From Theodoxus fluviatilis (taxonomy: Eukaryota; Mollusca; Gastropoda; Cycloneritida; Neritidae), in assembly GCA_034096865.1 (NCBI GenBank), contig JAWQFJ010001241.1:37441-101440 (forward strand): DNA of 64,000 nucleotides, read 5' to 3'. The translations under genes were made by a program, and so were the position numbers. Shown piece by piece: positions 1 to 56,195 of the stretch (positions are counted from its first letter, which is position 1; each line of letters opens with the position of its first letter). A model generated the notes under the pieces. That model was not told the origin of the DNA and did not search any database. It saw only the letters and a list, made by a program, of their open reading frames with translations.

Positions 1-625
1 TACTTTTAGTGCATTCGCACAAGTACCACAGATCACAGACAACATAAAAAACAACACAGAACGACAGATGAAGGTTGAAACTTTATTTTGCACATAGTTT
101 TGGTGCGAAACTTTTCAATTTAAATATATAAACATCACGGGGTAAATCATCAATTTTTAGCCTGCAGGCACCTTTCCCGGCAAAACTGGCTGCGGCTGCC
201 AGTACCTACTGAGTGATCAGGCTAAAAGCTCCATTTGTCCATTGCCTACTTCAAACTGAAGTTTAATAAGTGTTCATCTGCAATCCTTGGTAAAGTCTTG
301 AAGCATAATACTACTATAGGTGTGGATTACACCAAACATGATCATGTTTTCATTCTATGACTGGAGACTGGTTCACCAGGCTAACTGGCAGACTTGCACA
401 ATCGAAGTGTGACAGTGATAAACCTGCCAGTGACTGGAGTCAAAGCTATGTTCTTAATCAGCAGTGCATATATGTATATCTAATACTCAATTTGCTTCAT
501 CAATGTGATTCGCTCTCACACTGGTGCAATAACATGACAACCATTGCTGAGGCGCTGATGTTCATGACCAAGATTGCATGCATGACCAAGATCATGAGCT
601 CTTGTCCGATTCCCACTTGTGGGCT
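1..625. other. Unannotated left flank
   Basis: I see no recognisable gene, RNA gene or repeat boundary here. The stretch is AT-rich and ends at a TTAA (626-629) that is the left target site of the piggyBac-like element starting at 630. A 90-codon open frame at 357-629 has no recognisable motif and runs into that element, so I do not call it a gene. Confidence 0.5.
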
Positions 626-1103
626 TTAACTCTCTGCGCGCCGTCGGCGGTCATAACCGCCGACGCAGTTACCGCCCCCCAAAGCCGTCGGCGGTTATAG
701 TCGACAGACTGATGGGCATGTTTGAATCTGGCGTCGTTTGCTATGAATCTTGGGATTGTGAGAGCTCTCTATGCATGGAGACTGCGCAGAAGAGCCTCGC
801 TTTCATAATAACAATCGCCATATTGTTTTCACTGCAAGTGCGCGAATTTATAGAAAATTTTGAAGTTACCGATTGAGGAAGGCGCGCTGCTGCGCGATTC
901 CGATTGCGCACGCTGGCCAAAAAGTGGCTGAGCTCAATCCTGATGAAGAGTGAATCTTTGAAATATTGTTCGATTCTGACTCGGAAGAAGAATTCCATGG
1001 CTCCACAGAGGAAGATTTGGTCGAGTTTGCCACAGACAGTGACTGATGACAAAATCGAAGTTGAACCAGCCCAGTCCAAGATTCCGTCTGCCTATGACCA
1101 CTC

Positions 1104-1290
1104 ATGGTTGCTGGAGTCCCGGACGACATATCGGAATCGGATGCTTTTCACCTCTATTTCTACGATGAAGTCGTTGACTTGATGCTCGACGAAACGAATC
1201 GCTATACTGGTCAAGTGAGGGCGAAGAAAGGAAACGATGCGGGAATTTATTCTCGAGTGAGTCGGTGGCAGCCTGTCACTCGACCCGTTT
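1104..1290 (+). pseudogene. piggyBac transposase N-terminal fragment
   Basis: The frame reads SESDAFHLYFYDEVVDLML, then ETNRY, then a W-x-PVT stretch. This resembles the start of the DDE_Tnp_1_7 domain of piggyBac transposases, where a short acidic region precedes an F-x-D-E-hydrophobic-E-T-N-x-Y motif. An upstream acidic segment (SDSEEEFHGSTEEDLVEFATDSD) lies around 975-1045 in another frame and ends in a stop. The frame is then broken at 1291 by a Helentron-like insertion. No catalytic Asp block is present, so this is a non-functional remnant. Confidence 0.65.
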
Positions 1291-2004
1291 TGACTCGCAT
1301 GCAAAGCAAAAGTGAGTCTATGTACTCACCCTTTTCGTCCGTCCTGGCGTCTGTAAAAAACTTTAACGTTGGATTTTTCTCTGAGACTATTAAGTCTATC
1401 AACATCCAATATGGCATGATGATGTATGATGACAAGGCATACAAAAACATACATAGTGACTTGACCTTGCTTCAAGGTCAAGGTCGCAGGGGCCGTAAAT
1501 GTTGTCTAAAAAAACAGCCATTTTTCACATTTTCCTTATTTTCTCTGAAGTTTTTGAGATTGGTGTATATAGGGCAAAGTAATCCCTATCTTTTGATACC
1601 AGTTTGATTGACCTTGCTTCAAGGTCAAGGTCACAGGAGCTCTTTAAAGTTGGATTGTATACATATTTTGAAGTGACCTTGACCCTGAACTATGGAAGAT
1701 AACTCTTCCAAACTTCATAACATTGTAGTACACATGTTATACTTTCATACTAGGTCACCCGTGTCGTCTCGTCCGGGCATCCTGTCGTCCGTAAAAAAAA
1801 CTTTAACGTTGGATTTTTCCTCGGAGACTATTAAGTCTATCAACACCCAATTTGGCATGATGGGGTATGATGACAAGGCGTCAAAAAACATACATAGTGA
1901 CTTGACCTTGCTTCAAGGTCGCAGGGGCCGTAAATGTTGTCTAAAAAAACAGCCATTTTTCACATCCTCTCAGCATGTGAGTCGTGTGGGCTTTGCCCTT
2001 CTTG
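1291..2004 (+). mobile_element. Helentron-like (HINE) copy 1, degenerate and rearranged
   Basis: It starts TGACTCGCATGCAAAGCAAAAG, one variant away from the family head, and ends GGGCTTTGCCCTTCTTG. The head-proximal segment (GTTGGATTTTTC onward) occurs twice, near 1370 and 1810, with the middle of the element missing, so it looks like two partial copies fused. Several AAGGTCA half-sites remain. It interrupts the piggyBac transposase fragment. Confidence 0.75.
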
Positions 2005-2251
2005 TTTATTTGTGTTGTCAGTTTTTTTCTTCTTATCATATTGTATTGCATGGACATACATTTCAGTGGGTCTATCAGAGAGAGCATTCAATTTTCCATC
2101 TTTCCTCCAAAAAGTTTGCCTCTATAGCAAAGAATAAAATAATTGTATATATTTAAACAGAAGAGGGGTCTCGGTTTTGGGGCACGTCCAGAAAATAACT
2201 GGCTGCAGGGAGTAATAAAACGTGAAAAATTAATGGCGACCAGAGGGTTAA

Positions 2252-3342
2252 CCTTAAGAGCGCCGCCAATTTTCGTCATTGCTTTACCCCAGAGCCACAA
2301 ATTTTATGTGTGGTCAAATTCGACACCATATTTACTATAAAAATCATCATTTATTACCTATTCAAACTTTGAAGTAGATTTTTGGAGGATGAGTAGAAAC
2401 ATGGATGGCCTACATGGTGCAATTAATGAAAATGCCATAGAATGTTTTTTTTCAGCTGCTAAAAAATCATGGAACACAGACAACAACAAAAAGCAAACAA
2501 ATTCACAGTGTTTTCCTACACTGCTCTATTTATTCAAGAATACAACAGCTTTTGATGAAAATGCAAAAGTGCATAGAGTCTCCAAGTAATGGAGATACAT
2601 CTGAAAATGTTTTAGGGTAAAACTAAAACAAAACCAAAAAATCCTACAATTACTTACGCTAGGGAAGTCAGCCGAGTCATTTTCATCTGAATCAAGCTTC
2701 CACTCCTTTCAATCTACAGTCCACACATCTGTCGAAGCACTGTTTTCCTACACTGCTCTATTTATTCAAGAATACAACAGCTTTTGATTACTTGGAAATA
2801 CATCTGAAAATGTTTTAGGGTAAAACAAAACAAAAATTCCTACAATTACTTACGCTAGAGAAGTCAGCCGACTCATTTTCATCTGAATCATGCTTTCTCT
2901 CCTCATGATCTACAGACCACAACACATCGTCGAAGCACGTGCTTGCCTCTTTGTCCCTCCATCTTCCATCACATCAATGACAGTATAGCCTTCAAATTCA
3001 TATTCTGAGAGTCAGAACCGAAAAATAAGTCCACAAGCGCTTCAACTTCTTCGTCAGTCGCCATACTGGCAAATAAAAAAGTCCCGTTCACAAACGACAA
3101 AGACGCAATTTCGTGAAAATTTTTGCATAAAATTCGCTCCACGTTCTCTCGATCGCCAAAATGGCAGATCTCGTTGCCACGTGATCCCTGCACGAGACTG
3201 ATATTTTTAGAACAGCATGACTCGAAGGCTGCGTTAGGCAAGTAAACAAAGCACGTCACTATCGCTCGGCGCACTGATGCGCCAGCGGACGTCTGGGGAA
3301 TGTACGCTGTGGCGCATCAATGCGCCGGCGGCGCTCTAAAGG
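2252..3342 (-). mobile_element. Non-autonomous piggyBac-like element, copy A
   Basis: It is bounded by TTAA (2248-2251 and 3343-3346), with inverted ends CCTTAAGAGCGCCGCC and GGCGGCGCTCTAAAGG. Two relatives start at 6412 and 9166. On the minus strand a short frame from 3064 reads MATDEEVEALVDLFF, then stops. The same remnant occurs in the other copies and looks like the start of a lost transposase gene. Part of the interior (the segment containing CCTACACTGCTCTA) is tandemly duplicated at about 2510-2640 and 2745-2870. Confidence 0.75.
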
Positions 3343-3411
3343 TTAACAAAGATAGTTGCGCTCTAAAGGTTAACAAAGATAGTTGCGCTCTAAAGGTTAA
3401 CAAAGATAGTT
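3331..3411 (+). repeat. 27-bp unit repeated three times at a piggyBac terminus
   Basis: Three identical units of 27 bp each hold the last 12 bp of the element (GCGCTCTAAAGG), the TTAA target and 11 bp of flank (CAAAGATAGTT). The true element end could therefore be at any of the three TTAA sites. Confidence 0.85.
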
Positions 3412-3449
3412 GAAAAGCAATGAAGGAGGGAAATTTTGACTCCTGGCCT

Positions 3450-4540
3450 CTTTTTTCCCCCCCAAGCAATCCCCCTGTGGGTTCGAGGTATGAATTGACC
3501 CACCGCGTCTCCCTACGCGATTGTAAGAGGTGAATAACTAGGGACACCGTGACTTGAATTGCGTTACTTGGAACTCTTCTGGTGATTTTTGACTCACATG
3601 CGAAGCAAAAGTGAGTCTATGTACTGAGCCGTGTCGTCCGTCCGTCCGGGCGTCCGTCCGTCCGGGCGGGCGTCCGTCCGTCCGTCCGGGCGGGCGTCCG
3701 GGCATCCGTCCGTAAAAAACTTAAACGTTGGATTTTTCTCGGAGACTATTAAGTCTATCAACACCAAATGTGGCATGATGGTGTATGATGACAAGGCCTC
3801 AAAAAATATACATAGTGACTTGACCTTGCTTCAAGGTCAAGGTCACAGGAGCCATAAATGTGGTCTCAAAAACAGTCATTTTTCACATTTTCCCAATTTT
3901 CTCCCACGTTATTGAAAATGGCGACCTCAGCTACAAGTGGTATATAGGTCAAAGCAAGCCCTATCTATTGATACCAGTTTGGTTGACCTTGCTTCAAGGT
4001 CAAGGTCACAGGAGCTCTTCAAAGTTGGATCGTATACATATTTTGAAGTGACCTTGACCCTGAACTATGGCAGATAACTGTTTCAAACTTAATAATTATG
4101 TGAGGCACATGTTATGCTTTCATCGTGAGACACATTTGGTCACATATCATCAATGTCACGGTCACTTTGACCCTTATGAAATGTGACCAAAATGTGGTAG
4201 TGAACCACTAAAAGTGACTATATCTTATGGTAGAAAGTGCCAATAAGCACCATTGTGCTTCCTATGTCTTGAATTGACAGCTTTGTGTTGCGTGACCTTG
4301 GATGACCTTGACCTTGGGTCAAGGTCACATGTATTTTGGTAGGAAAAATGTGTAGAGCATTTCTTTGTGTATGATGTCATTGGTAGGTTTAGTTGTTTGA
4401 CCTTGACCTTGATGGTCACCTGAAGGTCAAGGTCAAGCATGTGAGTGGTATGGGCATTGCCCTTCTTGTCTTGCTTGGCCTTACATAGCCTGCAAAGGCT
4501 GATGGGCCGTAAAACTCCATCCATCCATCCATCCCCAAGC
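3450..4540 (+). repeat. SINE-like repeat S1, split by a Helentron-like insertion
   Basis: The left half (about 3450-3589) has GGGTTCGAGG, similar to a tRNA B box, followed by CGTCTCCCTACGCGATTG and AATAACTAGGGACACCGTGA. The right half (4469-4540) continues with GCCTTACATAGCCTGCAAAGG and a (CATC)n tail. The unbroken order is seen at 37860-38035, and related copies lie at 19690, 48700 and 61590. The family is inferred from its tetranucleotide tail and possible B box; the pol III A box is not convincing. Confidence 0.6.
3590..4468 (+). mobile_element. Helentron-like (HINE) copy 2
   Basis: A near full-length copy with head TGACTCACATGC, a long (GTCC)n/GGGC variable tract at 3626-3710, multiple AAGGTCA sites, the inverted GCATGTGAGT near 4437 and the terminal GGGCATTGCCCTTCTTG stem-loop. 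It sits inside SINE-like repeat S1. The related uninserted copy near 37970 reads GTGATTTTCGTGCTTAATGG across the equivalent site, which fixes the insertion within a T-run. Confidence 0.85.
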
Positions 4541-4551
4541 AAGTGGTGATT

Positions 4552-4835
4552 CAGACCTGCCTACTCTCCCGAAAAAATCGGGAGACTCCCGATTTAGGCC
4601 TGCATCTTCCAACCTCCCGATTAGGCTTTGAATTCTCCCGATTTCAATAGCAGTGAAACACACACACACACACACACACACACACCCGCTCTCACAATTT
4701 GGCTAAGCTCGAAGCGCTCCTATAGGGCCGATCCCACCACCCACCCCCACCCCCCGGACCCAGGCCTGTCTTTCAGAATCTCCCGAATTGGCCTTGGGGG
4801 GGGGGGGGGGGGGGGGGGGGGGGTAGGCAGGTCTG
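4552..4835. mobile_element. Short TIR element with 6-bp target duplication (CAGACCTGCC type) E1
   Basis: Inverted ends CAGACCTGCCTAC and GTAGGCAGGTCTG are flanked by GTGATT on both sides (4546-4551 and 4836-4841). The interior repeats CTCCCGATT-like words near the left end and includes an (AC)n tract and a long poly-G. It codes for nothing recognisable. It lies just beyond the tail of SINE-like repeat S1. Confidence 0.85.
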
Positions 4836-4841
4836 GTGATT

Positions 4842-5718
4842 ATTTGAAAAGGATTTTCTAACCCATAGAATCGCAATTGCACTTGTCCTCGCTCCCATTG
4901 TGTGCTCCAAATCATATTGCTTGGTGCAACCAGAAATGCCATGCTCGGTGTCACGCCGGTGCAGTAAAATTAATCACTTACCATAGCAGTGCATACATTC
5001 TGATCCAAGTGTGATTTTCATGCATGATGTTAAAGCAATGAAACAATCTGATGATGGTCTTGTTCTGGATTGAATAGACAGTTTTGTTTGTCAACTATGA
5101 TTGTGAGAGTGAAGAATCTGTGCAATTGGTGTGAGATGAAATGATGGCGGATTATCAATAGACTAGCAATCGGGGGCCTATCACAGCAAAGAAGGCTTCA
5201 TTTGAAACTGCTTTCTGCTTAGCAAATACAGCCATTGATATTCTACTGAATGAAGAACATAACTGCAACTCCGGACGTCGACAGGTTTCATTATATGTCT
5301 GCCATCTACAGCTTTGGGACACTCCCCATGATCAGCATGTTGCAAGGGTCTGTGTACAAGTTACAAAATCTATCCGTTGGGCTCTCCCCCCAAAATTGTT
5401 GTGGTTACGGTAAAATAGCGTATAAACACAGGATCAGTAGGTGGGCCTGAACAATTTTCACATTAAACATTTTTTATGGAAGGGGCCAGATAGAACTAAA
5501 CCAAACTTTCTTTCACTGAAAACACTTTTTCCCCCCAATTTAAATATTTTATGGATGAGTATAGGCCAAGATGAATGCCACTTGCCTTTTTGCATGTTAC
5601 TTGTCTGGAAAGGTTTAGAGAAAGTTGGCACTCTTTGCATGATGAATGTTCAAATATAAAGGTCTATGTATAAAACAAAATCTTGCCTCTATTGATCATA
5701 TTATGCTTTTGTTCACAG
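4842..5718 (+). other. Region before the first G3BP coding exon
   Basis: There is no gene and no recognisable repeat. The first coding exon opens with a spliced acceptor at 5717-5718, so this stretch is intronic and an untranslated first exon must lie further upstream. I could not identify that exon or a promoter. Confidence 0.5.
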
Positions 5719-5739
5719 GATTCAGGCCACCAGAAAGCC

Positions 5740-51051
<45,312 letters not shown>

Positions 51052-51657
51052 TAGCGCAGTGACCCTGGTGCTGAGCTTAAGCCTGATACAAAGAAAGTAT
51101 GCAATTCTGATCATGGTGGGTGGACTTGGCCCCTAAATCACATTGATACTGGTCAATTTCAAACTCATTGTGCAATGGTTCCAAATTTCATGGAAATTTT
51201 TAAACTGTTGGACTCGTACCACAAACTTTTGGCCTCCTTGATTCCCGTCCCTCCTGGCTCATGACCCCCCCCCACACACACACACACACACCTTCCCCAC
51301 TGTAGTTGGAGACAGTTTGCCTGTCAGGTTTGCCTATTCTCTATGAAAAGGTTAAATCATTCCTTGTTGAGCTCTGCCAGTGTAACCAATTTTACTTGTT
51401 TGATCTGACAAGTTGTGAAGGATTTGTCTCTAGTTGGTTTGCATTGGATCACCACTCCTTCGGGCTTCATGCTCGGAGGGTGCCACTTACCAAGGAATGT
51501 TGAGTCAAATCCAGAATTGCATATTTTCCAGGCATCTGAATTTTTGTGTACTTGTATGTGTGGTCTGAATGAGATGATTTTATGAACAAAGGAGTCACAT
51601 CAGGTACCTTTCCTCTGTAGAAAAAAATAATCCCCTCAGTCTTCATAGACAATCCTT

Positions 51658-51663
51658 AATAAA
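51658..51663 (+). promoter_or_regulatory. Proximal poly(A) signal AATAAA
   Basis: AATAAA lies 607 nt after the stop codon. Use here would give a short 3'UTR. Confidence 0.5.
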
Positions 51664-52329
51664 AATCATGCATATGTCTAAATTCTTTGGGGCGGGATTG
51701 GGTTTTATCTCTTTAAAGCAGCTCTATGCAAGCAAGACCTTTTTGTTCTTGTACTAGCATAGTCGTGTTCTATGTTTTAGTTCATAGTTTTTATGTTGTA
51801 ATCTCCTGTTCCCTTTTTGTTTTATTTGAAGACTTTTTGTCAGTGCGACATTTTCCATGCATTTGTTCGGGCTTACTGGGTTTCTAATTAGGTATGAAAC
51901 ATTCCTTCACCTCTGGCCTTCTTGCTGCCTGCATGTCACATTGCCCAAAAGTGTAGTTTGTCATCACAGACTCGAGCAAGGACATTTGATGCTGCCAAGT
52001 TGCTTGTTCTATCAGAAGGGCATTGTCAAGGTCTTACCTGCACTGAGGCCATTTTGCCCTGCGACAAGACTATCTGTGTGAGAACTGACAGGGGAAGCTG
52101 TCACACAGCATTTGCATGACTGCATCAAGTGGTACCTACGTCTTTCATCATTTTCATGTAACTTTATGGACTTGTTCGTTCTTTATGACAGGATTAACAC
52201 CTTGGACGAATGAACTCCCTAAGTTGACAGACTTCATTTTGTCCCCCATTGGCCCCTTCTCTCAGGGTCCATTCACTGTACATGTTATATACAAATCATG
52301 TAGTCTTGATGTGCACTGAAAGAGTTTGG

Positions 52330-52335
52330 AATAAA
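52330..52335 (+). promoter_or_regulatory. Distal poly(A) signal AATAAA
   Basis: AATAAA followed by a T/GT-rich stretch (TTGTAGAAATGTTGTGTTCC) typical of a downstream element. It is the better candidate for the main 3' end. Confidence 0.6.
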
Positions 52336-52359
52336 ATTCATAGAACTTTGTAGAAATGT

Positions 52360-53755
52360 TGTGTTCCATTCTTTTCAGAGAAGGCAGAGCTTGATTGTAA
52401 TGCAGATTTATCTGAAGCAGAGATAAGGATTGAACAGAGAGCAGCACCATCTTGATAGATTTCATGAGTCATTCCCACTCATATTCGCCCTACTTCCAAC
52501 AATTATCTGTGTAAAATACAACAATATTTTTACATCAAGTTCAAGGACATTAATGTGCTGATCATGACTAAAGAACAATGCCAATACTAAGCACAGATTG
52601 CCATGAAGACAAACGCAAAAGGTGACCAGTCTGGAAAACTGCTTGAGCATGGGCTGTCCCATCATGGAGTTAATATCCAGGAGAGTTGGAGCTGTATGAG
52701 TAGTTATTGGGCCAAAGAAAACCTAAATTACAAGTTGAGTGCTCATGGGAAATGCACTAATCTGCAGTTGGATAGAGATTTGCGGTACTGTACTTGACCT
52801 TCAGAAACAATGCTGACTTTAGCTTAGGGTGTGCATGATGTTCTACCAAGATCCCAAATAATGGAATAGGTAATATGTGCAGTTATCTGAATTATGGATA
52901 CAACATGCTCTGTGACATGGGACAGCATACCCCTTTCAATGGCAGGAAGGCCCCTGGTGGATCTGAATGTCCAGAGATAAGACCAATCTACAGCCTAGGG
53001 AGGGAGATGCTGCAAACTATTGTGGCTCATACTAGTAATGGTTGAGAATCCTTTGCCTGAGAACTGCACTCCCTACCACTGGACTGATATGGTCTGGGAG
53101 GCTGAACAAACGCTTTATTATAGAAAACATCCAGTTAGTCTTGAAAGCCTTGTGCATGGTGACAACTTTCCACAGGAATCGCCAGTTGGTAGCATATTGC
53201 ATGCATGCTTGCATGGACATGCTGTCAGAAACGGGATCAAAGCTTTACAAGGGACAGAGGGAAAATGTGGGACCACAGACAGGGACTGAACTAGTTCTGA
53301 GGGAACTTTGCACATGATTTGCAATTATAGTTCATTAACACAACAAAGTTATGTTCACTTGTCTACAGGTGCATCAGAAGTTTTTTCCACTGGTGAAACT
53401 TATTTCAGGATCCAAGGCATTTCAGTTTCTCTTTGTGGTTTGCAAAAGGTGGATAGTGGGAGACACTCTACCCAGGTCCATGGATTGTGGTTGATGGCCT
53501 TTTAGAGGCTGATAGGCCATCGGCACTAATGAATTCATTCAAGATATATAAGAAGTGAAGCTTGTTTTCACCATGCTCTTGTAGAGTGCATACTATGGCA
53601 ACATGAACCCTTCATCTAAGTCTGTGATGACTTTCAACCTAAACCTGCATTGCTACACTGGGGTCGAATGCTGCAGAAAAATAGGAGCAAACCACAATCA
53701 TTCTCCACTTTACTGATCGTTGATGTTTCGAGTACCATATACCCCCCACACATAA
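52360..53755. other. Intergenic DNA downstream of G3BP
   Basis: No coding exon, repeat boundary or RNA gene recognised. Short open frames around 53020-53320 overlap on both strands and have no motif. Confidence 0.5.
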
Positions 53756-53756
53756 T

Positions 53757-54751
53757 ATCTAACTAACGCACGCACCTCTGCACACGTAATAAGTTACTAA
53801 TGCATGCACCTCTGCACACGTAATAAGTTACTAATGCACGCACCTCTGCACACGTAATAAGTTACTAATGCACGCACCTCTGCACACGTAATACGTTACT
53901 AATGCACGCACCTCTGCACACGTAATAAGTTACTAATGCATGCACCTCTGCACACGTAATAAGTTACTAATGCACGCACCTCTGCACACGTAATAAGTTA
54001 CTAATGCACGCACCTCTGCACACGTAATACGTTACTAATGCACGCACCTCTGCACACGTAATAAGTTACTAATGCACGCACCTCTGCACACGTAATACGT
54101 TACTGATGCACGCACCTCTGCACACGTAATAAGTTACTAATGCACGCACCTCTGCACACGTTATGTTACTAATGCACGCACCTCTGCACACGTAATAAGT
54201 TACTAATTCACGCACCTCTGCACACGTTATGTTACTAATGCACGCACCTCTGCACACGTAATAAGTTACTAATGCACGCACCTCTGCACACGTAATAAGT
54301 TACTAATGCACGCACCTCTGCACACGTTATGTTACTAATGCACGCACCTCTGCACACGTAATAAGTTACTAATGCACGCACCTCTGCACACGTAATAAGT
54401 TACTAATGCACGCACCTCTGCACACGTTATAAGTTACTAATGCACGCACCTCTGCACACGTAATAAGTTACTAATGCACGCACCTCTGCACACGTAATAA
54501 GTTACTAATGCACGCACCTCTGCACACGTAATAAGTAACTAATGCACGCACCTCTGCACACGTAATACGTTACTGATGCTCGCACCTCTGCACACGTAAT
54601 AAGTAACTGATGCACGCACCTCTGCACACGTAATACGTTACTGATGCTCGCACCTCTGCACACGTAATAAGTTACTAATGCACGCACCTCTGCACACGTA
54701 ATAAGTAACTAATGCACGCACCTCTGCACACGTAATAAGTAACTAATGCAC
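53757..54751. repeat. 34-bp minisatellite, main array (about 29 units)
   Basis: The unit is GCACGCACCTCTGCACACGT plus AATAAGTTACTAAT, with variants AAT/ATT and TAAG/TACG. The same array continues at 58590-58905 and 60674-60718 after two insertions. There are no unique spacers between units. Confidence 0.95.
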
Positions 54752-55927
54752 TGTGGCGAGACAACGTTTTTTCATGCCTTGTGGTTATTAGTATTATTAG
54801 AAATGTTTACTATGCGTCTGCTGAGCCGTAGCCTTAGAGGTTTTTTCATTGCCCTGAGCCGGTGTCAGTACAGAATTGACCCCTGTGCATGTGAATAACT
54901 TGAAAGCGTTACCAGTGTAGTGGACTTCACTGGCGTTTTAGCGCTGACCAACCAGTGAATTTCAACTTGTGAATTGACCAGTCAGAGTGGGGTGGGATGG
55001 ACAGTAGTGATTGGACTGGCTGGACTTGGTGACGTCAGCGAAGTTATTTAAACAAGTGTCGCCGGATGCTCGAGGCGTCATATCATTTATTTTTAGTGAA
55101 GCAGCGACATCGGCGCCCTGCTTGGTGTGTTCTACTCTTGGCAGTGGCCATGTAGAAAGTGAGGAGTGATGAGTGATGAGAAACCTCAGCCTGCCCGGAG
55201 CCGGCTGGAAGCGAACCCCTCTGCCAGGGGGTGGTGGAATGTTGAACAGCCAGCTTGCCTGCCAGCCAGCTTGCCTGCTTTGCTAAAGTGTGGTGGCCTG
55301 TCTTGTTGGAGAGCAGACCGACTCCTTTCCGAGGAAGAAGAAGAAGAAGACGTAGGAGCCAGTTCCCTCGACACGACGCAGAAGAAGAAGGAATGCCAGA
55401 GAGAGAGAGAGAATGAAAGAATGCCAAGTTTCAGCTGTTTCATCGACTGTGGTGATTTCCCTCCAGGGTCACCGGCTGCAATGTCGGTGCACTCAGACCC
55501 CCTCCCCCCCAATTCCAACCCCGGTGCTAACGCGGTGAGCGTGGGGTTTAGGTCCGTGCTTCTCCACCTGCACGTTTTTCATCGAAAGGGTCAGATAAGT
55601 ACATTTAGTTAATTACCTCGGCTCGGGCAGACATCTTTCTTTTCATTGTTTTCTTTTTACTTGTCTCGCTTCAAATTGCTGAACTGAATTGATTGTTTTC
55701 TACTTGCATTCTATGCATTTATTGTAGCGTTTGTCGCTCAGTCACCATTCACTGGTAAATGCATTCATGAAAATTAAACTACTTCCTTTGAATTGATACC
55801 GTTTTTGCCATTACTTCATTTAGACAATTACCATCTAGCGTGTGAATGGAGGAATGAAGGTGCGTGCTTTGGTTCTTCCCCTAGACATGTAAACGAGTTA
55901 ATTTGATCAAAGAACAAGTACGTCACA
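54752..55927 (+). repeat. 5' LTR
   Basis: Contains a palindromic TGACGTCA at 55030-55037 and TATTTAAA at 55045-55052, a compact promoter. GA-rich repeats (GAAGAAGAAG) lie downstream. The 148-codon frame at 55166 is repeated in the other LTR and is not convincing as a gene. Confidence 0.93.
55030..55052 (+). promoter_or_regulatory. CRE-like site plus TATA box in the LTR
   Basis: TGACGTCA followed eight bases later by TATTTAAA; the same pair is at 57690-57712 in the 3' LTR. The known role of the motif (CREB/ATF binding) is from other systems. Confidence 0.6.
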
Positions 55928-55929
55928 TT

Positions 55930-55947
55930 TGGGGGCTCGTCCGGGAT
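55930..55947 (+). promoter_or_regulatory. Primer binding site for tRNA-Pro
   Basis: TGGGGGCTCGTCCGGGAT, two bases after the LTR, is complementary to the 3' end of animal tRNA-Pro (with CCA) over 18 nt. It is the same primer type used by murine leukaemia-type retroviruses. Confidence 0.9.
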
Positions 55948-56195
55948 AATTTGAACGAAATGCAAAAGTAAAGTAAATCTGAATTCATGTTTCACAGTTA
56001 AATTTGGAGTGTCTGTACCTTGAGCGAGAGTGTTGTGACATGACCTGACCTGCCATTTCTGTTTTTGATTCACCTTGTTGCTCACATGCCTTGCTGCACT
56101 GTGTGACCTTGTTTTGACTAGCTGGAAAGCGTGCAGTTACTGCTGTTCGAAGTTTTGCTGAGTTCAGTAGTGTGTGAAGCTAGCAAATCCTTACA

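Larger units (their letters stand above)
630..2247 (+). mobile_element. piggyBac-like element, degenerate, carrying a Helentron-like insertion
   Basis: The element lies between TTAA at 626-629 and TTAA at 2248-2251, the target duplication expected for piggyBac. The left end reads CTCTCTGCGCGCC and the right end, reverse complemented, reads CCCTCTGGTCGCC (10 of 13 match). Inside is a transposase fragment with the acidic N-terminal and FYDEVVDLMLDETNRY-type sequence, cut at 1291 by a Helentron-like copy. The right TTAA is also the left TTAA of the next element, so the two share a target site. The family is clear; the ends are degenerate. Confidence 0.65.
51052..52350 (+). other. G3BP: G3BP 3' untranslated region
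   Basis: The sequence after the TGA is free of transposons, unlike the introns, and contains two AATAAA signals. An (AC)n run lies at 51270-51290. The end near 52350 is inferred from the second signal. Confidence 0.7.

Noticed and set aside
1..629. Open frame at 357-629 as a small gene
   Set aside because: No motif, no second exon, and it ends inside the TTAA flank of a transposon.
53757..54751. CRISPR-like regular 34-bp repeats
   Set aside because: Units are directly contiguous with no unique spacers, and the DNA is eukaryotic. It is a minisatellite.
55166..55612. 148-codon frame within the LTR
   Set aside because: It is repeated in the other LTR with a changed end, overlaps the promoter/R region and has no motif. 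An LTR leader is a better reading.
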